Part shown: piece after piece, positions 51,943 to 60,046 of the stretch
Layout: every line of letters begins with the position of its first letter
Position numbering within the stretch: position 1 is the stretch's first letter
Assembly (NCBI GenBank): GCA_963763365.1
Contig: CAVXOE010000014.1
Location: forward strand, 186,001-250,000
Reading direction: 5' to 3'
DNA from: VAZQ01 sp963763365
GTDB taxonomy: Bacteria; Pseudomonadota; Alphaproteobacteria; Rhizobiales; Xanthobacteraceae
Length of the DNA: 64,000 nt
Notes under the pieces: model-generated
Databases searched by the model: none
What the model saw: only the letters and a program-made list of their open reading frames with translations
What the model was told of the DNA's origin: nothing
Translations under genes and position numbers: made by a program

Positions 51943-52110
51943 TACCCTCCTCCCGCGAGCGCAGCGAGCGGTGGGGAGGGTCGCGAGCGAAGCGAGCGGG
52001 GTGGGGGGCGCTTCCTTCCTTTTCGGATCACGGACTACTGACGCAAGAGTCAGCTCTTCGTCCTGACCCCCCACCCCTGACCCCTCCCCACCGCTTCGCG
52101 GGGGGAGGGG
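51943..52110. repeat. GC-rich repeat block with several inverted segments
   Basis: Left half CCTCCTCCCGCGAGCGCAGCGAGCGG and GTGGGGAGGG; right half CCCTCCCCACCGCTTCGCGGGGGGAGGGG. They pair extensively. The block occupies half of the 335-bp gap 51882-52216, where I see no gene. Same type as 15988-16090. Confidence 0.75.
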
Positions 52111-52216
52111 AACCGCCGCGTCCCGATTCGTGTCTCGCGTCCCATGCGTACATGTCCCGGGGAACATGTGCGGTGGCCGGCTTAGAGACCGGATCAAAAT
52201 CGCCCATGATGATGCG

Positions 52217-53425
52217 ATGACAGAAACGATTCGCACGACCTGCGCGGTCGTAGGCGGCGGTCCGGCCGGAATGATGCTCGGCGTGCTGTTGGCGCGCGCC
52301 GGCGTCGACGTGGTTGTGCTGGAAAAGCACAAGGACTTCCTGCGCGATTTTCGCGGCGACACCATTCATCCTTCCACGCTCGACGTCATCGGCGAGCTCG
52401 GCTGGCTCGACGATTTCCTCAAGCTTCCGCACCAGGAGGCGCGCCGGCTCTCCGGATTCATCGGCAACGAGAGCCTGCGGATCGCCGATTTCACCCGTCT
52501 GTCGACTCGCTGCCCCTTCATCGCGCTGATGCCGCAATGGGACTTCCTCGATTTCCTCGCCCAGAAAGGTGGGCAGTACTCCTCGTTCCATCTGCGGATG
52601 GAGGCCGAGGCGACCGGCCTGATCGAGGAGAACGGCCGCGTCACGGGCGTGCGCGTGCACACGCCGAGCGGAGACCTCGCGATCACGGCCGATCTCGTGG
52701 TCGGTGCCGACGGCCGCCACTCGGTGGTGCGCGAACGGGCGGGCTTCGTGGTCGACGATGTCGGGGCGCCGATCGACGTGCTGTGGATGCGGCTCACGCG
52801 GCGGCCAAGCGACGGCGCGGAGCCGCTCGGCCGGATGATCGCCGGCAAGATCCTCGTGATGATCGATCGCGGCGACTATTGGCAGTGCGCCTATGTGATC
52901 GCAAAAGGCGGCTACGAAGCGGTCAAGGCCGCCGGTCTCGACGCCTTCCGCGCCGCCATCGCGGAGATCGCGCCGCAGATGCGCGACCGCGTCGGCGAAC
53001 TTGCAAGCTGGGACGACATCAAGCTGCTCACCGTCACGGTCGACCGGTTGCGGCAATGGTACCGTCCGGGACTTCTCTGCATCGGCGACGCCGCGCACGC
53101 GATGTCGCCGGTGGGGGGCGTGGGAATCAACCTCGCCGTCCAGGATGCAGTGGCGACCGCCAATAGGCTGGCCGGTCCGCTGCGCGCGAAAACCCTGACC
53201 CTCGACGATCTCGCGGCCGTGCAGCAGCGGCGCACCTTCCCGACCCGCGCCACGCAATGGCTGCAGGTCCAGATTCAGAACCGCATCCTCACCCGCGTAC
53301 TGAAGACACAGCAGGCGCTATCGCCACCTTGGCCGCTGCGGGTGGTCGACCGCTGCCCCTGGCTGCAATGGATTCCGGCGCGCATCGTGGGCGTCGGTTT
53401 CCGGCCGGAGCACGTGCAGAATTAG
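52217..53425 (+). CDS. FAD-dependent monooxygenase (p-hydroxybenzoate hydroxylase-like)
   Basis: 402 residues from ATG 52217. Rossmann FAD motif CAVVGGGPAGMMLGVLLARAGVDVVVLEKH (about 9-38), the DG motif ITADLVVGADGRHSVVRERAG (about 155-175) and the GD motif LLCIGDAAHAMSPVGGVGINLAVQDAVATAN (about 288-318) identify a class A flavoprotein hydroxylase. These add one oxygen atom to aromatic rings or similar, with NAD(P)H. The C-terminal part (WPLRVVDRCPWLQWIPARIVGVGFRPEHV) is usual for the UbiH/PHBH-like group. Single gene; which aromatic is used cannot be read off. Confidence 0.92.
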   Translation: MTETIRTTCAVVGGGPAGMMLGVLLARAGVDVVVLEKHKDFLRDFRGDTIHPSTLDVIGELGWLDDFLKLPHQEARRLSGFIGNESLRIADFTRLSTRCPFIALMPQWDFLDFLAQKGGQYSSFHLRMEAEATGLIEENGRVTGVRVHTPSGDLAITADLVVGADGRHSVVRERAGFVVDDVGAPIDVLWMRLTRRPSDGAEPLGRMIAGKILVMIDRGDYWQCAYVIAKGGYEAVKAAGLDAFRAAIAEIAPQMRDRVGELASWDDIKLLTVTVDRLRQWYRPGLLCIGDAAHAMSPVGGVGINLAVQDAVATANRLAGPLRAKTLTLDDLAAVQQRRTFPTRATQWLQVQIQNRILTRVLKTQQALSPPWPLRVVDRCPWLQWIPARIVGVGFRPEHVQN

Positions 53426-53428
53426 GAT

Positions 53429-53537
53429 CCTCATCCTGCGGAGCGAGCGCAGCGAGCGTCTCGAAGGATGGCGGCCAGAACCGAACATACCGCGATGCTT
53501 CGAGACGCCGTGCTGCGCACGGCTCCTCAGCATGAGG
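53429..53537. repeat. Dispersed ~105-bp imperfect palindrome, copy 3
   Basis: Begins CCTCATCCTGCGGAG and ends CTCCTCAGCATGAGG, with CGTCTCGAAGGATGG and CGATGCTTCGAGACG inside, the same plan as copies at 6803 and 14953. Confidence 0.8.
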
Positions 53538-53650
53538 CGCAGTGGACCTGGGCAAGTTATCCCGTCACATCTGCTTTATCCCGTCGCATCCGCGGGTGAG
53601 ACGGATATAGTGGGGTTGCAAGAGGCCGCTGTCTTCGCATCGGAGCCGAC

Positions 53651-54661
53651 ATGCGCAAAGGTGCCGCCCGCCATTCGACCCTGTTCGCGTTGCCGCTCGC
53701 CGCCGCGTTCATGATGGCGAATGTTCCCACCGCCTTTGCGGAAACGCCGGCACTCGACGAACTGATTTCCGCCGTTGTGCGGATCAAGACCTTCATCAAT
53801 CCCGACGGCCGCACCTTGCAGAACCTTGGCCGCGAGCGCGAAGGTTCGGGCATCGTCATCGACGGCAACGGCCTGGTGCTGACCATCGGCTATCTGATGG
53901 TCGAGGCCTATGCGGCCGAAGTCACGACCAACGATGGGCGTACGTTGCCCGCGAACGTGGTGGGCTACGACAACGAGACCGGTTTTGGTTTGCTGCAGGC
54001 GACCTTGCCTCTCAAGGTCCGGCCGCTCGCCCTCGGCAAATCCGCCGACGTGAAGGAACGCGACGGCGTCGTGGTCGCGAGCTTCGGCGGGCCGGACCGC
54101 GCGGCGCGCGCGCTCGTGGTCGCCAAGCGCGAATTCGCCGGCAACTGGGAATACATGCTCGACGAGGCGATCTTCACCGCGCCCTGGCATCCGCAATGGA
54201 GCGGGGCGGCGCTGATCAGCCGCGAGGGCAAGCTCGTCGGCGTCGGCTCGCTCCAGGTCGGAGACGCGACCGGCCGCGGCGACAACGTGCAGGGCAACAT
54301 GTTTGTGCCCATCGACCGGTTGCCGCCGATCCTCAGCGATCTGATCGCGGACGGCCGCGCCGCCGGTCCGGCGCGTCCCTGGCTCGGCATCAATGCCACC
54401 GAAGTGCACGGACGGTTGATGGTCGGCCGCATCACGCCGGAAAGCCCGGCCGAGAAGGCCGGCATCCAGCGTGGCGACATCATCCTCGGCGTCGATGGCG
54501 CGTCCATCGGTTCGCTCGCGGATTTCTACCGCAAGGTCTGGGCGGTGGGCGGAGCCGGCACGAGCATTCCGCTCGACGTTCTGCACAACAACGAGAAACA
54601 GCGCATCGACGTGAAGTCGATCAACCGGCTCGATCATCTCAAGCTCAAGTCGACGTTCTGA
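53651..54661 (+). CDS. HtrA/DegP-like trypsin-PDZ protein with degenerate catalytic triad
   Basis: 336 residues, signal peptide ending VPTAFAE. The order is that of HtrA: trypsin-like domain (about 35-235), then one PDZ domain (about 240-330; WLGINATEVHGRLMVGRITPESPAEKAGIQRGDIILGVDGASI). The family positions are altered: GLVLTIGYLMVEA replaces the VVTNxHVV site (His to Tyr), TGFGLLQA replaces SDIALIQ (Asp to Gly), and QWSGAALIS stands for GNSGGAL (Ser kept). So it is probably not a protease but may still bind exposed peptides in the periplasm. Between a flavoprotein gene and a GST gene, with no evident operon. Confidence 0.85.
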   Translation: MRKGAARHSTLFALPLAAAFMMANVPTAFAETPALDELISAVVRIKTFINPDGRTLQNLGREREGSGIVIDGNGLVLTIGYLMVEAYAAEVTTNDGRTLPANVVGYDNETGFGLLQATLPLKVRPLALGKSADVKERDGVVVASFGGPDRAARALVVAKREFAGNWEYMLDEAIFTAPWHPQWSGAALISREGKLVGVGSLQVGDATGRGDNVQGNMFVPIDRLPPILSDLIADGRAAGPARPWLGINATEVHGRLMVGRITPESPAEKAGIQRGDIILGVDGASIGSLADFYRKVWAVGGAGTSIPLDVLHNNEKQRIDVKSINRLDHLKLKSTF

Positions 54662-54680
54662 AATCTCGCCGCGTGCGCGG

Positions 54681-54737
54681 TTACCCTCTCCCCTTGCGGG
54701 AGAGGGTGCCGAGCGGAGCGAGGCGGGTGAGGGGGCT
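54681..54737. repeat. Short GC-rich palindrome before the GST gene
   Basis: TTACCCTCTCCCC-TTGC-GGGAGAGGG forms a hairpin, followed by GAGCGGAGCGAGGCGGGTGAGGGGG as in related repeats of this window. Confidence 0.7.
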
Positions 54738-54806
54738 CTTCCGGGCGGGGTACAGCGTTCGCGGCTCCGGCCTTTGTAACTCGCGTAATCTCCAAATGGA
54801 ATCAAC

Positions 54807-55566
54807 ATGGCCTTCACGCTCTACAACGCGCCGCAATCGACCTGCAGCCAGCGGGTGCGCTTCGTGCTCAACGCCAAGCAGTTGCCGTTCGAGGAGGTGA
54901 AGCTCGACCTGCTCGCCGGCGACCAGCTCAAGCCGGATTATCTCAGGCTCAATCCCAATGGCGTCGTGCCGACGCTCGACCATGACGGCAGTGTCGTCAT
55001 CGATTCGTCCGTCATCATTGAATACCTCGACGAGATCTCGCCGGAGCAAAGCTTCACGCCGCGCGCACCGGTCGAGCGCGCGCACATGCGCTCGCTGATG
55101 CGCTTCATCGACGAGATGCCGGCCGCGGCGGTGCGGATTCCGACCTTCAACCTCGCGTTCCTGCCGCGTTTTGCCGCCATGAGCGAGGACGAGTTCCTGG
55201 CGTTCGCGGAAGTCAAAGCCGCTGCGCAAGGAGTTCATGCTGGCGATGGGCCGCAAGGGCTTCCCCGAGAAGGACATGAATGCGTCGCTCGACCGCATGC
55301 AGCGCACCTACGAGCGCATGGACGACGAGATCGGCGCGAGCGGCGGGCCATGGCTGCTCGGCAAGGCGCCGACGCTCGCCGACATCGCGCTGATGCCTGC
55401 GCTGGTGCGCATGGCGGACCTGGGCCTCGCCACGATGTGGAAGGACAGGCCGCGCGTGGCGCGCTGGTACGACGAAATTCGCGCCCATCCGGCGTTCAAG
55501 CCGACCTATTATTTCGGCTCGCTGCTCACCGAGCGATTCCCGCATTTGCGGGAGAAAAAGTCCTGA
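54807..55566 (+). pseudogene. Glutathione S-transferase family protein, single-base frameshift
   Basis: Starts at ATG 54807: FTLYNAPQSTCSQRVRFVLNAKQLPFEEVKLDLLAGDQ with SxxC-type active-site serine/cysteine, then NPNGVVPTLDHDGSVVIDSSVIIEYLDE, the complete thioredoxin-like GSH-binding half. The frame breaks at AAA 55215-55217; dropping one A gives EVKPLRKEFMLAMGRKG and the helical C-terminal half with GGPWLLGKAPTLADIALMPAL, ending at 55566. Repaired length is 252 residues. Members conjugate glutathione to electrophiles or act in ring-isomerisation and dehalogenation steps. The context does not tell which. Confidence 0.86.
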
Positions 55567-55796
55567 TCGGCGGAGCGCGTACCGCACGGGCATCTTCTGC
55601 TGACTCTGCCGAAACTATCGTCCTGGCAGCGGGCGCCCGAACTGATTAGCCCGCGGCGTTACCGTTAAGCGTTTCTTGACCGTTCGTAGGAATCCCCGGG
55701 TCCGCCGGCCCATCCATTAATAGAATGCACAATCCGGCGAGCCATAACGGGTCGGCCCGACCGACAACGCTTCACGCCTCGACAGGATCATTCATC

Positions 55797-57437
55797 ATGG
55801 CGCAATCGGCCGCATCCCGTGCGACGGGCATGGCCCTCTTGCAGGAGCCACGTTTCAACAAGTCGACCGCGTTCACGGCCGAGGAGCGCGAAGCGCTGGG
55901 CCTGACCGGACTCCTGCCCGATGTCGTGGAGAGCGAGGACATCCAGCTCAAGCGGGTGTTGATGCATCTGGGGCACAAGACCAGCGATATCGACCGCTAC
56001 ATCTATCTCATCGGTCTGCTCGATCACGACGAGACGCTGTTCTACCGCACGTTGATGTCGGATCCTGCGCGCTTTCTCCCGATCGTCTACGATCCAACCG
56101 TCGGGGAAGCCTGCCTGAAATTTGGCCACATCTTCCGCCGTCCGCGCGGCATGTATCTCTCGATCAAGCACCGCGGCCGGGTAAAGGAGATATTGCGCAA
56201 CTGGCCGGACCAGGACGTGCGCTTCATTTGCGTAACCAGCGGCGAGCGCATTCTCGGGCTTGGCGACCTCGGCGCCAACGGCATGGGCATTCCGATCGGC
56301 AAGCTCCAGCTCTACACGGCGTGTGCGGGCGTGCCGCCGCAGTTCCTGCTGCCGATGCAGATGGATTTCGGTACCAACAACGAGCAGCTTCTCAGCGATC
56401 CGCTTTATCTCGGAATTCGGCAGCCGCGCGTCTCGGTCACCGAACGCGACGCGTTCGTCGAGGAGTTCGTCGCAGCCGTGCAGGAGGTCTTCCCGCGCTG
56501 CTGCATTCATTTCGAGGACTGGGCCGGAGTCGATGCGGTGCGGCTGCTCGACCGCTATCGCGACAAGGTCTGCTGCTACAACGACGACATCCAGGGCACG
56601 GCCGGCGCCGCGCTGGTCGGCCTGTTCAGCGCGCTGCGCGTCACCGGCGGCGGCCTGAAGGATCAGCGCGTCCTGTTCCTCGGCGCGGGCTCGGCCGGCA
56701 CCGGCATCGGCGGCATGATCGTCAAGGGCATGATGCTCGAAGGGCTGAGCGAGGCGGAGGCGCAGGCGCGCATCTCGATGTTCGACATCAACGGCCTGAT
56801 CGAGAAGAGCCGCACGGACCTGCTGGAGTTCCAGAAGCCCTATGCGCACGACCATGCGCCAAGCAAGGACTTCGCCGCCGTGATCGAGGCGATCAAGCCG
56901 ACCGCGATCGTCGGCGTGAGCACCTCGGCGAAGGCCTTCGACCAGCGCGTCGTGTCCGCGATGGCCAGGATCAACCAGCGGCCGATCATTTTCGCGCTGT
57001 CGAACCCGACCGATCACGCCGAATGCACCGCCGAGGAGGCCTATACGTGGTCGGACGGCCGTGCGCTGTTCGCCGCCGGCGTGCCGTTCGGACCCGTCCG
57101 CTACAAGGACAAGGTCTTCGTGCCGGGGCAGGGCAACAATCTCTATGTGTTCCCGGCGGTCGCGCTTGCGGTCTACGCGACGCAGGCGAAACGCGTGCCG
57201 GACGAGTTGTTCATCGCCGCCGCGCGCGGCGTGGCCGAACAGGTGACCAAGGGCGAGCTCGATACCGGACTGCTCTATCCGCCGCAGAGCGACATTCTGG
57301 AGACCGAGATGCATGCGGCGGTACGCGTTGCCGAGGCGATCTTCGATATGAAGCTCGCGGGCGTCGCCAGGCCGAAGGACATGGCTGCGTTCATCGCCTC
57401 GCACATGTACAAGCCGGAATATCCGACCGCCGCGTAA
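55797..57437 (+). CDS. NAD-dependent malic enzyme
   Basis: 546 residues from ATG 55797; a start at 55725 (24 codons earlier) is possible but adds no family sequence. The malic-enzyme pattern is complete: FLPIVYDPTVGEACLKFGHIFRRPRGMYLS, SGERILGLGDLGANGMGIPIGKLQLYTACAG, FGTNNEQLLSDPLYLG, HFEDWAGVDAVRLLDRYR and YNDDIQGTAGAALVGLFSAL. The NAD-binding part has VLFLGAGSAGTGIGGMIV, and FALSNPTDHAECTAEEAYTWSDGRALFAAGVPF closes the family region. It turns malate into pyruvate, CO2 and NADH. The fumarase gene follows after 35 bp, so the two make a short unit from fumarate to pyruvate. Confidence 0.95.
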   Translation: MAQSAASRATGMALLQEPRFNKSTAFTAEEREALGLTGLLPDVVESEDIQLKRVLMHLGHKTSDIDRYIYLIGLLDHDETLFYRTLMSDPARFLPIVYDPTVGEACLKFGHIFRRPRGMYLSIKHRGRVKEILRNWPDQDVRFICVTSGERILGLGDLGANGMGIPIGKLQLYTACAGVPPQFLLPMQMDFGTNNEQLLSDPLYLGIRQPRVSVTERDAFVEEFVAAVQEVFPRCCIHFEDWAGVDAVRLLDRYRDKVCCYNDDIQGTAGAALVGLFSALRVTGGGLKDQRVLFLGAGSAGTGIGGMIVKGMMLEGLSEAEAQARISMFDINGLIEKSRTDLLEFQKPYAHDHAPSKDFAAVIEAIKPTAIVGVSTSAKAFDQRVVSAMARINQRPIIFALSNPTDHAECTAEEAYTWSDGRALFAAGVPFGPVRYKDKVFVPGQGNNLYVFPAVALAVYATQAKRVPDELFIAAARGVAEQVTKGELDTGLLYPPQSDILETEMHAAVRVAEAIFDMKLAGVARPKDMAAFIASHMYKPEYPTAA

Positions 57438-57472
57438 ATCGAACGCGCACTGCCGGCTTGAGGAGGCCCCCG

Positions 57473-58897
57473 ATGAAGAACGAACCTGCAGCTCATCCGC
57501 ACACGCGGATCGAGGAGGACGCCCTCGGCCATGTCGAGGTCCCGGCCGAGAACATGTGGGGCGCGCAGACGCAGCGCTCCCATCTCAATTTCCCGATCGG
57601 CGTCGAGCGGTTTCATTGGGGCCGCCCGGTGATCCGCGCGCTCGGAATTCTCAAGAAATGCGCGGCGCTCGCGAATGGCGAACTCGGGCAATTGCCGAAG
57701 CAGAAGGTCGATCTCATCGTGCGCGCCGCGCAGGAGGTGATCGACGGCAAGTGGGACCGCGAGTTCCCGCTGGTGGTGTTCCAGACCGGCTCCGGCACGC
57801 AGACCAACATGAATGCCAACGAGGTGATCGCCAACCGCGCCAGCCAGCTCGGCGGCAGCGACCTCGGTTCGAAGAAGCTCATTCACCCGAACGACGACGT
57901 GAATCACAGCCAGTCATCGAACGACACGTTCCCGACCGTCATGCATATCGCGACCGTCGAGCAGATGACGAACGTGCTCATTCCGGCAGTCAAGGAATTG
58001 CGCGACACGCTGGCGGCCAAATCCAAAGTCTTCGGCGACGTCGTGATGGTCGGGCGTACGCATCTGCAGGATGCCACGCCGCTCACGCTCGGCCAGGTCA
58101 TCTCCGGCTGGGCGGCGCAACTCGACCACGCCATCGTTGCGCTGGAGCAGGCGGTGAAGGGCGTGTACGCGTTGGCAATCGGCGGAACCGCGGTCGGCAC
58201 TGGACTGAACGCCGATCCGCGCTTCGGCGACGTGGCGGCCGCGAAGATCGCCGGCGAGACTGGCAAGCCGTTCTTTTCGGCGCCGAACAAGTTCGCGGCG
58301 CTGTCCGCGCACGACGAACTGGTCAATGCCAGCGCGGCGATGCGCACGCTTGCCGGGGCGCTGATGAAGATCGCCAACGATGTGCGCTTCTATGCCTGCG
58401 GTCCGCGCGCCGGATTTGCCGAGCTGAAGATTCCGGAGAATGAGCCGGGCTCTTCCATCATGCCGGGCAAGATCAATCCAACTCAGTGCGAGGCACTGAC
58501 CATGGTGGCCGTGCAGGTGTTCGGCAACGACCACGCGGTCGCCTTCGCGGGCTCGCAAGGCAGCTTCCAGCTCAACGCCTACAAGCCGGTCATTCTGCAC
58601 AACGTGCTGGAATCGGCAGAGCTTCTGGCGGAGGGAATCCGTTCGTTCGATGCGAGATGCGCCCGCGGCATCGAGCCGAACATCAAGCACATCAAGGAGC
58701 ACCTCGACAATTCGCTCATGCTGGTCACCGCGCTCAACCCGCATATCGGCTACGAGAAGGCCGCGCAGATTTCGCTCCTGGCCTATCACGAGGACATCAG
58801 CCTGAAGGAAGCCGCGCTCAAGCTCGGGTTCCTCACCGCCGAACAATTCGACCAGTGGGTGCGTCCGGCTGACATGACCCATCCGTTGGTCGCTTAG
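57473..58897 (+). CDS. fumC: Fumarate hydratase, class II
   Basis: 474 residues from ATG 57473 after a perfect AGGAGG. The class II fumarase motifs are all present: GSGTQTNMNANEVIANRA (about 103-120), HPNDDVNHSQSSNDTFPT, GRTHLQDATPLTLGQ and the signature GSSIMPGKINPTQ (about 323-335) with the catalytic Ser loop. It interconverts fumarate and malate in the citric acid cycle; being iron-free, it withstands oxidative stress. It directly follows the malic enzyme gene, probably as one transcript. Confidence 0.97.
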   Translation: MKNEPAAHPHTRIEEDALGHVEVPAENMWGAQTQRSHLNFPIGVERFHWGRPVIRALGILKKCAALANGELGQLPKQKVDLIVRAAQEVIDGKWDREFPLVVFQTGSGTQTNMNANEVIANRASQLGGSDLGSKKLIHPNDDVNHSQSSNDTFPTVMHIATVEQMTNVLIPAVKELRDTLAAKSKVFGDVVMVGRTHLQDATPLTLGQVISGWAAQLDHAIVALEQAVKGVYALAIGGTAVGTGLNADPRFGDVAAAKIAGETGKPFFSAPNKFAALSAHDELVNASAAMRTLAGALMKIANDVRFYACGPRAGFAELKIPENEPGSSIMPGKINPTQCEALTMVAVQVFGNDHAVAFAGSQGSFQLNAYKPVILHNVLESAELLAEGIRSFDARCARGIEPNIKHIKEHLDNSLMLVTALNPHIGYEKAAQISLLAYHEDISLKEAALKLGFLTAEQFDQWVRPADMTHPLVA

Positions 58898-59032
58898 CCG
58901 GCGCGGTCGCCGCCGTCCGGATACGGTCAATTTACGCCTGCGATTGCGCACGAGGCGCATTGCAATTGCGCTTTCAGCGGTGGCCCGAAGTTGCTATCAC
59001 GCCGCGACTTGGGGCGATTTCAGGAGATATCC

Positions 59033-59524
59033 GTGAAGACATTCTTGCTTGCCGTTATGCTGACGGCTGCGTTGGCAGTGCCTGTGCTGGCGGAAACCTT
59101 CAAGATTCCGGACGACGATCCGATCGTGACCATCACCGTGCCGGACGGATGGACCGCGACGCAGATCGACAAGGGCATCGAACTGATGTCCGACGACGAC
59201 GAGGTCTATCTCGCGATCGAGGGCACCCAGATGAAGGGGCTCGTGGAATTGACCGTGGACGCGGTGAAGTTCCTCAACCGCGCCGGCGTCACGGTCGACA
59301 AGTCGACCGAAAAATCGAGCGAGGGAACGGTCAACGGCTTCAAGATGAACGACATCGGCTGGGCCGGCAAGGACAAGGACGGCGATGTCCTGGTCCATCT
59401 TATGATTCTGACCATCACGCCGACCAAGGGCGCGCTGTTCACCTATTGGGCGAGCCCGCAAGGCGACAAGGAGCATGACGACGCGATTCGGACGATCATC
59501 CGGAGCGTGAAGAAGGCGAACTGA
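59033..59524 (+). CDS. Small exported hypothetical protein
   Basis: 163 residues from GTG 59033, with CAGGAG eight bases upstream; the open frame further upstream has no export signal. Signal peptide KTFLLAVMLTAALAVPVLAE, then a compact alpha/beta protein: PIVTITVPDGWTATQIDKGIELMSDDDEVYLAIEG, FKMNDIGWAGKDKDGDVLVHLMILTITPTKGALFTYWASP and an IRTIIRSVKKAN end. The pattern resembles periplasmic stress-protein-like PsbP/DUF1795-type folds, but I do not recognise the family firmly. Single gene after fumC. Confidence 0.72.
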   Translation: MKTFLLAVMLTAALAVPVLAETFKIPDDDPIVTITVPDGWTATQIDKGIELMSDDDEVYLAIEGTQMKGLVELTVDAVKFLNRAGVTVDKSTEKSSEGTVNGFKMNDIGWAGKDKDGDVLVHLMILTITPTKGALFTYWASPQGDKEHDDAIRTIIRSVKKAN

Positions 59525-59568
59525 ACGAATTCGGATCAGCCTTATACCGAACCTCGCAATGGATGACT

Positions 59569-59667
59569 CGTCATGCCCGCGCTTGTCGCGGGCATCCACG
59601 TCTTGCTTTCGAGTCGAATCAAGACGCGGATGGCCGGGTCAAGCCTAAGGTCAAGCCCGGGCATGAC
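59569..59667. repeat. Imperfect palindrome, relative of 10164-10254
   Basis: Begins CGTCATGCCCGCGC and ends GCCCGGGCATGACC; inner GGGCATCCACGTCTTG / CAAGACGCGGATGGCC pair. It lies between two convergent small genes. Confidence 0.78.
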
Positions 59668-59675
59668 CTTAAAGT

Positions 59676-59954
59676 TTAATTGGCCTGAACGCGCCGCTTC
59701 GAGCCGCCATCGAACACCGCGCGGCAGCTGGACGAAAGATTACGCCGGTTGCGCGACATGCATGCCTTGATCTGGTTGACGTCCCTGACATAGGCGCTGC
59801 AGAGCCGCATGGCATCGCCCTCGCAGGCGGAGCGCTGCTCCGCCGTATAGGCGGCGGCCGTTGACGGCGCAAACGCCACCATCAGCGCGAGGCTGGCCGG
59901 TACGGCAACGCAAAAGAAGATCTGCCGGACCGAGCGGCGGTTGCGGACGTCCAT
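59676..59954 (-). CDS. Small Cys-containing exported protein
   Basis: 92 residues from ATG 59952-59954. The N-terminal segment RSVRQIFFCVAVPASLALMVAFAPSTAAAY is a signal peptide. The mature part has evenly spaced Cys residues: SACEGDAMRLCSAYVRDVNQIKACMSRNRRNLSSSCRAVF, a CxnC pattern like a single Cys-rich repeat of the GLG1 type. A basic tail ends the protein. Frequent in Bradyrhizobium relatives, role unknown; a disulfide-stabilised periplasmic protein is expected. A longer upstream frame lacks a good start. Confidence 0.72.
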   Translation of the reverse strand: MDVRNRRSVRQIFFCVAVPASLALMVAFAPSTAAAYTAEQRSACEGDAMRLCSAYVRDVNQIKACMSRNRRNLSSSCRAVFDGGSKRRVQAN

Positions 59955-60046
59955 ATCTAGGTTTCCCCACTTGCAGGCGCTGGCGCAGATTCGCGCAGCG
60001 AACCGTGGGTGCTGCATGTGGATATTGGCTTTTTTTCGCCCGATGT

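Noticed and set aside
55788..57404. 538-residue minus-strand frame opposite the malic enzyme gene
   Set aside because: No domain pattern; the plus strand holds the full malic-enzyme motif set.
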